A stretch of DNA of 64,000 nt, taken from Tunturiibacter empetritectus (lineage in GTDB: Bacteria; Acidobacteriota; Terriglobia; Terriglobales; Acidobacteriaceae). This document shows positions 42,870-51,293 of this stretch, in pieces (position 1 is the stretch's first letter; every line of letters starts with the position of its first letter). The stretch is from the NCBI RefSeq assembly GCF_014201375.1, contig NZ_JACHDZ010000004.1, positions 552,017 to 616,016 on the forward strand, written 5' to 3'. A program made the translations under genes and the position numbers. The notes under the pieces were generated by a model that ran no database searches, was not told the DNA's origin, and saw only the letters and a program-made list of their open reading frames with translations.

Positions 42870-44048
42870 TTGAGTTACAGGTTAGCTATCTGGCTGGCAC
42901 TGGGGATGGTCACCTGGGGGCCCTTGGTACAGCCACAGGGCGATCCGGCACAGGCGGCGCTTCCAGGCAATCAACAACAGAGCGCGACTGAGTCCGAAGC
43001 GACCCTGATTGCCTTATCGAAGGCCCATCCAACGAATGCTGAGCCTTTTGCCCAGTTGGGCCTTCTTGAAGCCCGCCGGGGCCACTACCCGCAGGCGATT
43101 GTCTTTTATCGTAAGGCTATGGCGTTGAAGCCCGCGATGCGTGGCCTGCGTTTGAACCTGGGCCTGGCACTCTTCAAGGACGGCCAGTACAAACAGGCGA
43201 TTCAAACCTTCACTCCACTGCTCAGGTCACAGTCGCCGTCTTCCCCTGAGAGGCAGCGCCTGACTGTGCTGGTCGGAATGTCGCACTACGGCCTGGGCGA
43301 ATACCAGGCTGCAGTTCCGTATCTGAAGCAGGCTGCGGACCGTGACGGGCAAAATCTTTCGCTGCTTTTGACGTTAGCGCATAGCTGCCTGTTGTCGAAG
43401 CAGTATCAGTGCGTTCTGGATGCCTACCACCGGATGGTTGCACAGAATGCCGAGTCCGCCGAGGCCGATATGCTGGTTGGTGAAGCGCTAGACGAAATGA
43501 AAGATACGATCGGCGCGACGCGGGAGTTTCGCGCCGCAGTTCAGGCCAATCCGAAGGAGCCTAATGCGCACTTCGGACTGGGCTACCTGTTGTGGACGCA
43601 AAGGCAATACCAGGAGGCTTCCCAGGAGTTTCAGGCCGAGCTCGAGAATACGCCGGATTACTCCCAGGCTATGGTCTATCTGGCCGATGCAGATATTCAA
43701 TTGAACCGGAATGAAGATGCCCGCGCCTTGCTGGAAAAGGTGGTGAAGATCGACCCTGCAACTTCTATGGGGCACCTCGATCTGGGCATTGTCTACGCCG
43801 AGGCCGACCACAAAGAGGAGGCGCTGCGAGAGTTCAAAGCGGCTGCTGAACTGAAGCCGGATGATGCGAATGTCCACATGCGTCTGGGGCGGCTGTACCG
43901 CTCGATGGGGGAGGCCAGTGAAGCGAAGAACGAATTTGACAAAGCTCGTAACCTGAACAGAACCGCCCACGACGCGCTCATTACTGTGATGTCCAGCGCT
44001 TCCGACAAAGACAACAAGTCTCTGACGAGGTCACCTGCCAACAAATAG
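42870..44048 (+). CDS. Exported tetratricopeptide-repeat protein
   Basis: A 392-residue protein with a short N-terminal hydrophobic segment (signal peptide or anchor, about residues 4-20) and roughly nine TPR units from residue 45 to 375, recognisable by spaced Gly/Ala/Tyr patterns such as AQLGLLEARRGHYPQAIVFY and AHFGLGYLLWTQRQYQEA. TPR arrays bind partner proteins; no enzymatic domain is seen. The start is TTG at 42870, with AGGAGGAGAG six bases upstream, which is decisive. Acidobacterial genomes often encode such proteins next to secreted hydrolases, but its partner here is unknown. It is the last intact gene before the genomic scar at 44-45.9 kb. Confidence 0.85.
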   Translation: MSYRLAIWLALGMVTWGPLVQPQGDPAQAALPGNQQQSATESEATLIALSKAHPTNAEPFAQLGLLEARRGHYPQAIVFYRKAMALKPAMRGLRLNLGLALFKDGQYKQAIQTFTPLLRSQSPSSPERQRLTVLVGMSHYGLGEYQAAVPYLKQAADRDGQNLSLLLTLAHSCLLSKQYQCVLDAYHRMVAQNAESAEADMLVGEALDEMKDTIGATREFRAAVQANPKEPNAHFGLGYLLWTQRQYQEASQEFQAELENTPDYSQAMVYLADADIQLNRNEDARALLEKVVKIDPATSMGHLDLGIVYAEADHKEEALREFKAAAELKPDDANVHMRLGRLYRSMGEASEAKNEFDKARNLNRTAHDALITVMSSASDKDNKSLTRSPANK

Positions 44049-44263
44049 CAACCAGAAGTCGAGTTTTGCGTTTCGGTGCGAAGTTCGGGGTTACATAGAA
44101 ATTCATTGGCGCTAAACGACGCTAACCCTATCCGTTTACAAGAGTAAGGTCGGGGATGTTCTGTTTGGAAGCATGTGCATCAAGGCGGTGGCATCGTGAG
44201 CAGCATGCACTGAAGATGGGTTTGTGCCCGTTTTCACAAAAAAGAATGTACTGATTGAGAATT

Positions 44264-44309
44264 TGGTAGGCACGAGCGGATTCGAACCGCTGACCTCTAC
44301 CGTGTCAAG
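44264..44309 (-). other. 3' half of a tRNA-Val(GAC) gene, probable integrase attachment site
   Basis: Read on the minus strand, 46 bases run from the anticodon loop TTGACAC (anticodon GAC) through the 3' anticodon stem GGTAG, the variable loop, a perfect T-arm (AGCGG / CCGCT around TTCGAAT) and the 3' acceptor strand to an encoded CCA. The 5' half is absent: the five bases before the loop (AGATC) cannot pair with GGTAG and no D-arm follows. A tRNA cut at the anticodon loop with its 3' end intact is the usual form of a tyrosine-recombinase att duplicate. No integrase gene is left next to it in the window. Confidence 0.75.
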
Positions 44310-44399
44310 ATCTCAACGTAGCGCAACTTATTGAAACTAGTTGGCACAGACCGCACTCTACGCGCCGCTGATTACATGGAAAAACGCTGCTCTTGGACC

Positions 44400-44735
44400 C
44401 TCGTTTGGCTTCTACCCTTCATGGGTAAAATATCAACGTGGCGAAGACTGATGTCGCGCGGCACCGGCCGAACAACGGGATGCCCGCTCCGATCAGTACT
44501 GGCACGTGTGATCATCAGTCGGTCGATCAGGCCGGCCGCCAGGAATCGCTGAATGGTGATGCCGCCGTCTATATAAGCATGTTTTGTGGCCGTGAGCTTT
44601 GAGTCGGGTTACGATTTCGGAGGGTTCGCCGGACATCTGCTCGACCACTCTGTCCTTGACCGATGAGAAATCGAGCGGACGGCGGCTCAGTACGACCACC
44701 GGCTTCCAGATGTAAAAAATCATTTGCCGAATGTC
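44400..44735 (-). pseudogene. Decayed dihydrofolate-reductase/RibD-C family gene
   Basis: On the minus strand, segments in different frames match the C-terminal half of small DHFR-like proteins: KPVVVLSRRPL and SGEPSEIVTRLKAHGHK in one frame, then DGGITIQRFLAAGLIDRL in a second, then VPVLIGAGIPLFG in a third, and a final PRDISLRHVDI after another shift. At least three frameshifts and a missing N-terminal half show that it is non-functional. These proteins are common cargo of accessory regions, which fits the neighbouring tRNA fragment. Confidence 0.65.
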
Positions 44736-44983
44736 AGCACGACTTCGAAGGTTTTGCGACGGAGGCAAAACACCACATCCGTACCACCAAAACGCCACAT
44801 CAAAACTCCCACTTTTCCGAAGACCCTAGCAAAACACCACAAACCCACCACCAAAAATAATGAGACGGTTGACATAAGGCTCGGAAGGCTTACTGCTTGG
44901 GCCTTTGACGGGTCCGAGACGAGTAGTCTTTTACTCTAGCTCGGTCGAGCTTGATCGACAATGCTCATAGAGTAAGGGGGATT

Positions 44984-45250
44984 ATGCGCGATACATCTCC
45001 GAGGACAGCAGAAGACCAGCGCCTTATTGAAATAAGTCTCGCACCAAGAACTGGCAGCGATGGGGTACATATCTGCCGGAGCGTCAGTGGGGAACCGTTC
45101 GTGAGGATTACTCTTACAATTGCGATGTCTGGAACTCGTTCCCTTATGAGATGGCTCAGTACCGAGCCTACCGCTGGGGCGAGGATGGCCTGCTCGGATG
45201 GACTGACCGCCACTGCCGTCTCTGCTTTAGCACCGTTCTATGGCCTTGCT
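44984..45250 (+). pseudogene. N-terminal stub of a GH63/MGH1-type glucosidase
   Basis: An ATG at 44984 with a strong AAGGGGG ribosome-binding site starts a frame reading TAEDQRLIE; after a frameshift near 45045 the sequence reads KNWQRWGTYLPERQ, then WGTVREDYS, SFPYEMAQYRAYRWGEDGLL and DRHCRLCF. These are the characteristic first 80 residues of the large MGH1-like glucosidases of clan G, normally about 800-900 residues long. The similarity stops near 45240, where the truncated SGNH hydrolase on the opposite strand begins. The catalytic domain is lost. Confidence 0.7.
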
Positions 45251-45874
45251 CCACTCTTTGCTGTGTGCATCATGAAGAAAAGAACGTGGGTTCTCGGAAT
45301 AAACGCGAGCGAGATAGCGATTGACCTCTTGATCCGCAGCCGATTTTTGCGGTGAAAGCTCACTCGGCAGCAAGCCTATCAGCACGATATGCGTTGAAGG
45401 GAGACGTTGTTCTAATTCGGCAACGACCGCGTCGATACCAACCTGGGTCTGAACGGCGCTTTGGTTCGCTACGCCCGTATTGTTGGTGCCGATCAGGACG
45501 ACGACTACCTTAGGCGATACACCGTTGAGTTCTCCATTTTTTAGGCGCCAGAGTAGACTAGCGGTTGTATCTCCACTGAAGCCGAGGTTAATGGCGTTGC
45601 GTGCTGCGTAAAAGGTCTGCCATGTGGATTGGAAGTTCTCGTCAGGGAGCTTCGACTTCTCATAGTTCTGGGTAATCGAGTCACCTAGCAGTAAAAGTGG
45701 CGTATCTGGATGTGCTTTTACTGCCTGAAGAACAGCATGGTGCCGTTGAGCCCACCAGGGTTCCCCTAAGCGGTCAAGCGGAATCGCGCCAAAATTCGCT
45801 TGCGGAGAAGTCTGACTTGAAGCCACACTGATCGAGACAAGTAGCAGTGCGAGCAAGCGACCGAAAAAGTGCAT
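45227..45874 (-). pseudogene. SGNH/GDSL hydrolase lacking its C-terminal catalytic block
   Basis: A 215-residue secreted SGNH-fold hydrolase of the platelet-activating-factor-acetylhydrolase-like group. A signal peptide (about 1-20) is followed by block I GDSITQ with the nucleophile Ser, block II Gly in INLGFSGDTT, and block III GTNN. The family's C-terminal DxxH block, which supplies the catalytic Asp and His, should follow the VNRYLARVYSENPR stretch; instead the protein runs into about 20 unrelated residues and stops. The break coincides with the end of the glucosidase stub on the other strand. It is probably inactive, although the reading frame itself is open. Confidence 0.65.
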
Positions 45875-46153
45875 AGAACCCAACTATATAAGAGACTAGT
45901 CGTCGATTAGATCGTCCGTAAAGAGCCTCAGCACCCTTGAAGTCGCGAATACAGTCGTTTTTGGGCTGACCGCCATTCGAGACATCAAACATTGGAAGGC
46001 AACAACATCGGCACGAGCAATGCTGCTTAGCCAGAGCTACAGCTTTCGAGTTCTCGTCTGGAACACGACAAGTGTTAGCTTAGTCTTCATCAAACAATTG
46101 GCGTCCACAAGGTTCAGGAGCATATCCATGGCAGTTCCACAACAGGCTCACGC

Positions 46154-47686
46154 ATGATCACGCGCCGCCGTTTCTTCCGCGATGCATCCGCAGTCTCGCT
46201 CACATTCAGCCTCGCGCCAGGTCTGCGGATCCTATCCTCAGAGATTCCGTGCAGCCTCTACACCAATCCCATTATGGGCGGAGATCATCCCGACGCTAGC
46301 CCCATCCGGGTTGGCAACGAGTTCTACCTCACTCACTCCAGCTTTGACTACGCCCCGGGTCTGCTCATCTGGCACTCGCTCGACCTCATTAACTGGAAGC
46401 CCGTCGCCGCTGCGCTGCATCGCTACTACGGCAGCGTATGGGCACCCTATCTCTGCGAGTATCAGGGCCACTTCTATATCTACTTCCCAGCCAACAGCCG
46501 CCTCTTCGTCGTCCACGCCTCACACCCCACAGGCCCGTGGAGCGAGCCCATCGACCTCGGCGTCTCCGCCATCGACCCCGCGCACATCGCCGAGAATGGC
46601 CGCCGATTCCTCTACACGAACGGTGGCCAAATGCTCGAACTCACGCCCGATGGTCTCGCTGTAAAGTCCCCACTTCGCCAAGCCTTCAACCCTTGGCCCA
46701 TACCTTCGTCCACGCGCATCGAATGCACCTGCCTCGAGGGCCCTAAGCTACTTGAGCACAATGGCTACTTCTACCTGAACGTCGCCGAAGGGGGCACCGG
46801 GGGTCCAGCTACCAGCCACTCCGTCATCAGCGCCCGGAGCCGCCACGCCGAAGGTCCTTGGGAGTTCTCGCCTTACAACCCCATCGTCCATACGCAATCG
46901 CGAGACGACCGCTGGCTCAGCCTTGGCCACGGCCGCCTCGTCGATACTCCCGACGGCAAGTGGTACATGACGGTGCACTCTTATGAGAACGGCTATCGCA
47001 CCCTTGGCCGCCAACTCCTGCTCCTTCCCATCGCCTGGACGACAGACGGTTGGTTCCGTGAACAGCCGGAGACCGGCGCCGACTCAGCCATCCCCATGCC
47101 CGTACCCGGCCGAAGCCAACAGTCATTCCTCGACCCATCGGACCAGTTCGTAACTGCAGAGCTCGGCCTTCAATGGGGCTTCTGGCGTCAATACGATTTG
47201 ACGCGTTTCGATACCGGAAAGGGCTACCTCCGCCTTAATGCCCAGGGCAAGGGCCTATCCGACACACCAGTTCTCACCGCATCCGTAGGAGGCCACGCAT
47301 ACACCGTCGAAGTCGATGTCGCGGTCGATCCCGGCTGCGAAGCCGGCCTCCTCCTCTTCTACGACCCCGAGCACGCAACCGGCATCACACTGGGCCCTCG
47401 AGGCTTGAGTATCCGAGTAGGCAACGGCCTAATCTTTAACCACTCCTTAGCCAACCCCACCCGCGCGACCCTTCGCATCGTCAACGACCGTCAGGAGGTC
47501 GACTTTTACTTCCGCTTGCTCGATCAACCATGGCAGCGTACCCAGGAATCTGCCGAGATCTCCGGAATGCACCACAATATTCTGGGCGGCTTTCTCGACG
47601 TGCGACCTGCCCTCTCAGCCTGGGGTACTGGCTGCGCCACTTTCCGCAACTTCCGCTTCTGGCCCCAAATCAACCTCCCCACTTGA
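46154..47686 (+). CDS. Tat-exported GH43 beta-xylosidase / arabinofuranosidase-type hydrolase
   Basis: A 510-residue GH43 protein with a five-bladed propeller (about residues 35-320) and a C-terminal beta-sandwich (about 340-505). The three catalytic carboxylates are visible: D47 (base, in GGDHPDAS), D141 (in SAIDPAH) and E195 (acid, in CLEGPKLL). The N-terminus TRRRFFRDASAVSLTFSLA fits a twin-arginine signal, so it is folded before export. GH43 enzymes of this shape release xylose or arabinose from plant polysaccharides. It uses C-ending codons more heavily than genes at the left of the window. No strong ribosome-binding site precedes the ATG. Confidence 0.88.
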   Translation: MITRRRFFRDASAVSLTFSLAPGLRILSSEIPCSLYTNPIMGGDHPDASPIRVGNEFYLTHSSFDYAPGLLIWHSLDLINWKPVAAALHRYYGSVWAPYLCEYQGHFYIYFPANSRLFVVHASHPTGPWSEPIDLGVSAIDPAHIAENGRRFLYTNGGQMLELTPDGLAVKSPLRQAFNPWPIPSSTRIECTCLEGPKLLEHNGYFYLNVAEGGTGGPATSHSVISARSRHAEGPWEFSPYNPIVHTQSRDDRWLSLGHGRLVDTPDGKWYMTVHSYENGYRTLGRQLLLLPIAWTTDGWFREQPETGADSAIPMPVPGRSQQSFLDPSDQFVTAELGLQWGFWRQYDLTRFDTGKGYLRLNAQGKGLSDTPVLTASVGGHAYTVEVDVAVDPGCEAGLLLFYDPEHATGITLGPRGLSIRVGNGLIFNHSLANPTRATLRIVNDRQEVDFYFRLLDQPWQRTQESAEISGMHHNILGGFLDVRPALSAWGTGCATFRNFRFWPQINLPT

Positions 47687-48432
47687 TTTTGCACGTTGCA
47701 TCAGACCACCGAGCGCCACATCGTCCCACCAACGTGCGTTCCGACCGGTGCGTCTTGCCGAAAAGGAGATTTGGAGGAACTCCAGCTTGATGCACGAGCG
47801 AAATCGGGTCAGGGGGACAATCACAGCTTGAAAAGCGCCGAATTTCGGGAAAGGGTATCTGCCTGGGAGCCTCACGCCTCCTTAGCAAAGGCTTTCGTCA
47901 AATGCTTGCAGGCTTCCGCCGTAAGACGAGAACCCTTACATAATGGGGGACTGCAATTTCTAAAATTCGCTTAACCGGCATTGGCGAGCAGCAAGAGATG
48001 TGGCGCGCAATCAAACGACATGGATTTCCTCTCGGTATTGCTACGTCGGTTTTTAGGACATAGAGTTCTGCCCTGAAAGATCATGCCTACGGTGCGGCAG
48101 CGCTTTTTGTATGCTCTTCATTTATTCCTTGTTCACTATTTACATTGTTGTTGCAGAGGTGAAGTGCCCTAAAGTCCATTGCCATAAGAATATCTGGAGC
48201 CGCGCTCGTTCTATGCAACTTCGTTTTTCACCTCACTGCCATTTAAGCCTCCGTCTAAAAACCTCGAAGAAAGCGGTTTTTACCGTTCTAATTTCCTAGT
48301 TGACTGTTTCTATTTGCGTGTTCTATGCTCATTCCGATTTCGTACAAGACTAAATCTATTTCGTGGCTTAGGCCTATCAATTCACAATTAGTTTGCGTCA
48401 AGGAGAAATTTTAATCGAAAGAAGCCGCACCA
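47687..48432. other. Intergenic region upstream of the broken TonB-dependent receptor
   Basis: Some 745 bases with several short open frames, none of which looks like a protein I know. The last 150 bases are A/T-rich and should include the receptor promoter; no consensus pair is clear. Part of the region (about 47690-47950) may be remnant sequence because it is less A/T-rich than the rest, but no parent gene is recognised. Confidence 0.4.
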
Positions 48433-51166
48433 ATGTTTTTCATAAAGTTCAAGTTGCAACTCAAGTGGAGGTTCGCATTATTCCTCTTCCTGACCGCCGG
48501 CCTGTTCGGCGCAGTCCCCCTCCTCCACGCGCAGACCACCGCTAGCCTCTCGAGCAATGTCGTTACTCGACCGGCGCCTTCATTCCCGGAGCAACCGTCA
48601 CCCTTACCAATACCGCCAGCAGAGACAAGGGGACCTCACGTCTAACTCTTCCGGCTATTTCACCTTCGCCGGCGTCATCCCTGGCACCTATACGGTCCAG
48701 ATTTCGGCTCCGGGCTTCCGCAGGTTCCGACAGGACGACGTGGTCGTCAACCCAGGAGACGTGCGTAACCTCAACAACCTCAGCCTCACCGTCGGCGCCA
48801 TAACCGACACCGTCACCGTAGAGAGCAGTGCCAATGCGATCGCCCGGCAGGACTCCGGCGAGCGCTCCGCATCGTTGGATACCAAGGACATCGAGCGGCT
48901 TCCTATCGAGAGCCGCAATCTCTCTGAGCTCCTCAAAATTCTTCCCGGTACAACTACAACCGCTAGCGGCACCGGCAACGGTCCAGGTTTTGACTTCAGC
49001 GACAACGGATCATCAGGCTCTGCCGTAGGCGTCGGCCTCAACACCAACGGTGCTCCCTACCGCGGAGGGACCGCCTATCTGCTGGATTGCGCAAGCATCA
49101 TCGACCCCGGCTGCGCCTGCTGGTCCATCGCGACGGTGAACCCAGATATGACCCAGGAGGTGAAGGTTCAGACCTCCAACTTCGGCGCCGATGCGACCCA
49201 GGGTCCCGTCGTTATCAACGTGATCAGCCGCTCCGGATCATCAGAGTTCCACGGTCAGGGGTATTTTTACGCGCGTAACAGTGTGCTGAACGCCAATACG
49301 TGGCAAGACAAACACAGCACAACCCCAACGGCGCGACCGAACGCTTCTTATTACTACCCGGGCGGCAGCGTAGGCGGACCCATCCTCATTCCGCACACCG
49401 ACTTCAATCACAGTCGCAAACTGCTTTTCTGGGCCGGGTTCGAAGATTTTCGTCAGACTCTCCCAGCAGCCTCACCCTTGACCTCCTATCTGCCGACGGC
49501 GGCCATGCGCGCAGGCAACTTCAGCCTCAGCGATCCGGACAACGCCGCACTCTGCGCTACGAGCACAGGAAACGATTTCTGCCAGCCACTGGACGGCAGT
49601 TACGCTCCGGATTCAACGAAGCTGAGCGGAAGGCAGATTCCCACTCAGTATCTCGATCCAGGTGCGCTGGCGTTACTGAAGCTCTTTCCCCAGCCCAATA
49701 CGGATCCTTCGAGCAACGGCGCCGGCTACAACTACTTTTTGCAGACGACCAATGTCCACAATGGATATATCTATCGCGGCCGAGTAGACTACAACATCAG
49801 CGACAAGAACAAAGTCTTCGTAAGCTACCAATATGGCAGCGACTCCGAGACCAGCCTCGCGCATATCTATTACACGCCTCCCAATGCCGTCGCCTATCCT
49901 GGCGGCCCGCTTGTAAGCGCTGTTCACTCCCACGTGTTGAGCGGCAGCTACATCCATGTGTTCAACTCCGCGGCGACCAACGAACTGCGCGTCGCCGTGG
50001 GCTGGCTCGACAATCCGTTCTCCGCAAGCAATCTGAAGGCGATGCAGATCTCTGCTCTCGGTTATCCTTACGGCACCGTTTACAACAACGCCTCCCAGCT
50101 TGTGCCGTCCATCAACTCTCCGGGAGCTCGAACGCTGCCCGACATCTCTCAGCCGGACCTGTTTGGAAATGGCGGAGTCTACAACACCAACAAGAAGGCC
50201 CCGTCTGTGGCCGATGACGTCAACAGGACTCATACTTTTAAGATGGGCGGCTACTGGAGCCGGTCAGGTAATAAACAGGAGACCTACGGCTCTCCCAACG
50301 GCTCGCTCTCGTTTGCAAGTGGTGCAAAGACCGATCAGGTGACCGGCCTGCCGATCGGTACGGTCAATCCGCTGGCAAACTTTCTGATGGGCATCACCAG
50401 CGGGTTCACGCAGAACAATAATAATCCCACCGACGACATGGCCTATACCACCGGAGCCGGCTACTTCCTGGATAACTGGAAGACGACCCGCCACCTGACG
50501 CTCAACCTCGGACTGCGCCTCGAACACCTTGGTCGATGGCAGGACAACACCGGAAATGGCCTTGCAGTGTGGGAGCCGAATCGCTACGCAGCGGACGTCG
50601 GCGCAGGTAAGGTCTACCCTGGTGTCTACTGGCATGCGACCGATGGGCTCGTCCCTAACGGAGGATCTCCCGTACAGACGATCTTCTTCGAGCCTCGCCT
50701 CGGGCTCGCCTACGACGTCAGGGGCAACGTTGAGACTGTTGTGCGCGGTGGATGGGCGACTTACCGTTGGAACGATCAGTACAACGACTACGCTGGTCCG
50801 CTTCAGACATCACTTGGTGTCAAGACGTATAACTCCAGCAACAACCAGGCCATCACCCTCAAGGAGATCGCTACGCTCGGGGCAAACGCGGCCTCGCTCG
50901 GTTCGCTACCGTCGAGCGTTTACGCTACCGACCAAGCCGACGACAAAGTGGGTGTCACCTATGCTTACAACCTGACCATATCGCAGTGTATCCCGCGCAA
51001 CATGCTGCTGGAGGTGGCCTATGTCGGTAACCAAACCCAGAACATTCTTATGGGCGGACAGAGCAACGGCTCTGGAGTAGGCGGCACCGGCTTCGTCAAC
51101 CGAGGCATCACCGACGCTAAGTTACACACAACGTACCCTGTTGCTCGCAATCAAGTACAGCTTCTA
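48433..51166 (+). pseudogene. Broken TonB-dependent receptor (two frameshifts, C-terminal truncation)
   Basis: The gene starts with a normal signal peptide (FALFLFLTAGLFGAVPLLHAQ) and enters the CarboxypepD_reg domain, then changes frame twice. Near 48566 one G is missing from what should read GTTGACTCGACC, and near 48635 one G is missing from a G-run; restoring both gives a continuous domain (TGAFIPGATVTLTNTASRD, then GDLTSNSSGYFTFAG). The plug (YRGGTAYLLD) and most of the barrel follow in one long frame, but homology stops around 51160 and roughly the last quarter of the barrel, with its terminal aromatic, is gone. Beyond that the open frame runs into the GH3 gene. It would have been the receptor for the neighbouring hydrolases. 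Confidence 0.8.
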
Positions 51167-51194
51167 ATTGAGTTGGTCTCTGGTTGTACAAGTG

Positions 51195-51235
51195 GACGAG
51201 CTCTGTCGCCACCTGTTCTGGCGACAGGGCTCGTC
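51195..51235 (+). terminator. Gene-end hairpin after the broken receptor
   Basis: A 17-bp stem (51195-51211 and 51219-51235, one G-U type pair, loop of 7) lies just after the point where receptor homology stops. It resembles the hairpin after the intact receptor at 39678. The original 3' end seems to be preserved while the barrel's last part was deleted. Confidence 0.65.
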
Positions 51236-51293
51236 TCATGTTCCGTCTTCATCCTGCAGCAAATTACACCGAACGATTGGGAGTATCGCTGTC

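Larger units (their letters stand above)
44049..44983. other. Scar region without intact genes
   Basis: Over 900 bases carry only remnants: a 3' half tRNA (44264-44309), a shattered dihydrofolate-reductase-family gene (minus strand, about 44400-44735), and an A/C-rich low-complexity tract (about 44770-44870) with repeated ACCACCAAA and CAAAACACCAC words. The last resembles simple-sequence tracts that recur in Acidobacteria genomes, a recollection I cannot check here. A near-palindrome AGCTCG-GT-CGAGCT lies at about 44938-44951. Confidence 0.55.

Noticed and set aside
44264..44309. A complete tRNA gene
   Set aside because: Only the 3' half is present; the 5' anticodon stem, D-arm and 5' acceptor strand are missing, so it cannot be a functional tRNA.
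44770..44870. A short protein ending in His/Thr/Pro/Lys-rich sequence
   Set aside because: It is the translation of an A/C-rich low-complexity tract, not a real gene end.
44951..45355. A 134-residue open frame starting before the glucosidase stub
   Set aside because: Only its first part matches a real protein; the rest is the wrong frame of the broken glucosidase and antisense of the SGNH gene.
47696..47974. A 92-residue open frame upstream of the broken receptor
   Set aside because: No ribosome-binding site, no recognisable motif and no conserved-looking composition.
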